From assembly GCA_017530465.1 (NCBI GenBank), contig JAFXMJ010000577.1:1-7428 (forward strand): a stretch of 7,428 nucleotides of DNA, given 5' to 3'. Positions 6,854 through 7,428 of the stretch are shown here, piece after piece. Made by a program: the position numbers and the translations under genes. Origin of the DNA: Bacteroidales bacterium (GTDB taxonomy: Bacteria; Bacteroidota; Bacteroidia; Bacteroidales; UBA3824). The notes under the pieces are model-generated. The model saw only the letters and a list, made by a program, of their open reading frames with translations, was not told the DNA's origin and searched no databases. The stretch's first letter is position 1. Every line of letters begins with the position of its first letter.

Positions 6854-6882
6854 GTCAAAAACCAAATTTTATTATACCTTTG
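6851..6882 (+). promoter_or_regulatory. ruvX-def promoter (Bacteroidota primary-sigma type)
   Basis: TTTG (6851-6854) and TACCTTTG (6875-6882) are separated by 20 nt, an exact fit to TTTG-N19-21-TAnnTTTG. The predicted start site near 6889 gives a very short A-rich leader of about 16 nt before the ruvX ATG. This is the cleanest promoter in the window. Confidence 0.85.
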
Positions 6883-6904
6883 TCGAATATAAAAACAACA
6901 ACCA

Positions 6905-7324
6905 ATGGGCAGGATACTTGCGATAGATTATGGCGGTGTGAGGACGGGTCTTGCGGTGACGGATCCGAGCAGGATTATAGTGTCGCCGTTGGAGACCGTG
7001 CAGACCACGGTGCTGACACCTTATTTAAAGGATTACATTCCAAAAAACAAGGTTGACCAAATCGTCGTGGGCTATCCCGTGAACCCCGAAGGGCACGAAA
7101 ACCCCATCGTAAAGCAAATCTTGCTTTTCACCGACAATCTTAAAAAGGTGTTTCCCGACATTCCGCTCGATTTTTATGACGAGCAATACACCTCACGTGA
7201 CGCAATGAATGTCATGTTGTCAGCGGGAGTGAAGAAAAAGAAGCGTCAGGAGAAGGGAAATACTGACAAATTGGCTGCGGCACTCATTTTGCAGGGCTGG
7301 ATGGAGGAGAGAGGAATGTATTAA
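6905..7324 (+). CDS. ruvX: RuvX/YqgF-family pre-16S rRNA nuclease
   Basis: The 139-residue product has the length and fold pattern of the YqgF/RuvX RNase H-like family, also called putative Holliday junction resolvase and shown in E. coli to process the 5' end of pre-16S rRNA. Motifs in order are AIDYGG-x-RTG-x-AVTD (6-20) with the first catalytic Asp D8, IVVGYPVNPEG (53-63), FYDEQYTS (90-97) with E93, a basic KKKKRQEKG stretch (110-118), and D121 followed by A-A-x-I-L. The three acidic residues are therefore present. Two normally conserved basic positions differ: V12 stands where K is usual before R13, and Q94 stands where R is usual after DE. The ATG at 6905 places the first beta strand directly at the N-terminus, as in homologues. 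def follows after 16 nt, so both are probably one transcript from the promoter at 6851-6882. Confidence 0.9.
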   Translation: MGRILAIDYGGVRTGLAVTDPSRIIVSPLETVQTTVLTPYLKDYIPKNKVDQIVVGYPVNPEGHENPIVKQILLFTDNLKKVFPDIPLDFYDEQYTSRDAMNVMLSAGVKKKKRQEKGNTDKLAAALILQGWMEERGMY

Positions 7325-7340
7325 AACAAAACTATATAAA

Positions 7341-7428
7341 ATGATATTACCGATAAGCATCATAGGCACTTCGGTGCTGAGGAAGAAGGCGGAGACGGTT
7401 ACGAAAGACTATCCCGACCTCCAAAAAC
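7341..7428 (+). CDS. def: Peptide deformylase, N-terminal fragment
   Basis: Only the first 29 codons lie in the window; the frame is open at the right edge. The start MILPI, the following G-x-x-VLRKKAE (9-18) and the D-YPDL segment (23-27) match from memory the N-terminus of Bacteroidota peptide deformylases, metalloenzymes that remove the formyl group from the initiator methionine of new proteins. The metal-binding motifs (G-x-G-x-A-A-x-Q, E-G-C and H-E-x-x-H) would lie beyond the edge. The placement just after ruvX is a recurrent Bacteroidota arrangement and supports the call. The start is preceded by an A-rich spacer without Shine-Dalgarno. Confidence 0.88.
   Translation, partial: MILPISIIGTSVLRKKAETVTKDYPDLQK

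Noticed and set aside
6796..7056. Possible 86-codon gene overlapping the start of ruvX
   Set aside because: It runs through the ruvX promoter and into ruvX in another frame, and its product has no family resemblance.

Overview
The window is ordinary chromosomal DNA from a member of the Bacteroidota, most likely order Bacteroidales (Prevotella- or Muribaculaceae-like). Three things point there: promoters of the TTTG-N19-21-TAnnTTTG type, start codons with no Shine-Dalgarno sequence but A/T-rich leaders, and a characteristic gene set (AsmA protein with a long Lys/Ala coiled-coil tail, an OmpA/PD40/TPR envelope protein, LDH-like malate dehydrogenase, ruvX followed by def). No tRNA, rRNA, CRISPR array, insertion sequence or phage gene was found.

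Layout, left to right. (1) Positions 2-115: the last 37 codons of a plus-strand gene, tentatively gcvT. (2) 179-787, minus: a WbqC-family protein, convergent with the fragment; a degenerate 7-bp tandem repeat runs over its 3' end. (3) 788-896: a divergent intergenic region with two putative -7 promoter elements and a perfect 10-bp inverted repeat. (4) 897-5684, plus: a probable two-gene operon, a 953-residue AsmA-family protein followed after 30 nt by a 631-residue periplasmic TPR + PD40 propeller + OmpA-C protein. (5) 5685-5791: a compact convergent intergenic region with a REP-like hairpin and a strong bidirectional terminator. (6) 5792-6733, minus: malate dehydrogenase. (7) 6734-6904: two divergent, well-formed Bacteroidota promoters. 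(8) 6905-7324, plus: ruvX/yqgF; then from 7341 the first 29 codons of def (peptide deformylase), cut by the window edge.

Functionally, the centre is an envelope module. The AsmA-like protein is predicted to be anchored in the inner membrane and to extend into the periplasm, and its partner should hold peptidoglycan through its OmpA-C domain. The flanks are housekeeping: malate/oxaloacetate metabolism, pre-16S rRNA processing (ruvX) and N-terminal deformylation (def). I see no clear undescribed system. The strongest unusual signal is the near-perfect 11-residue (33-bp) periodicity of the AsmA C-terminal tail with one proline-containing break, together with its pairing with a putative peptidoglycan-binding protein. 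Smaller points are a RuvX with changed conserved basic residues and several intergenic palindromes.
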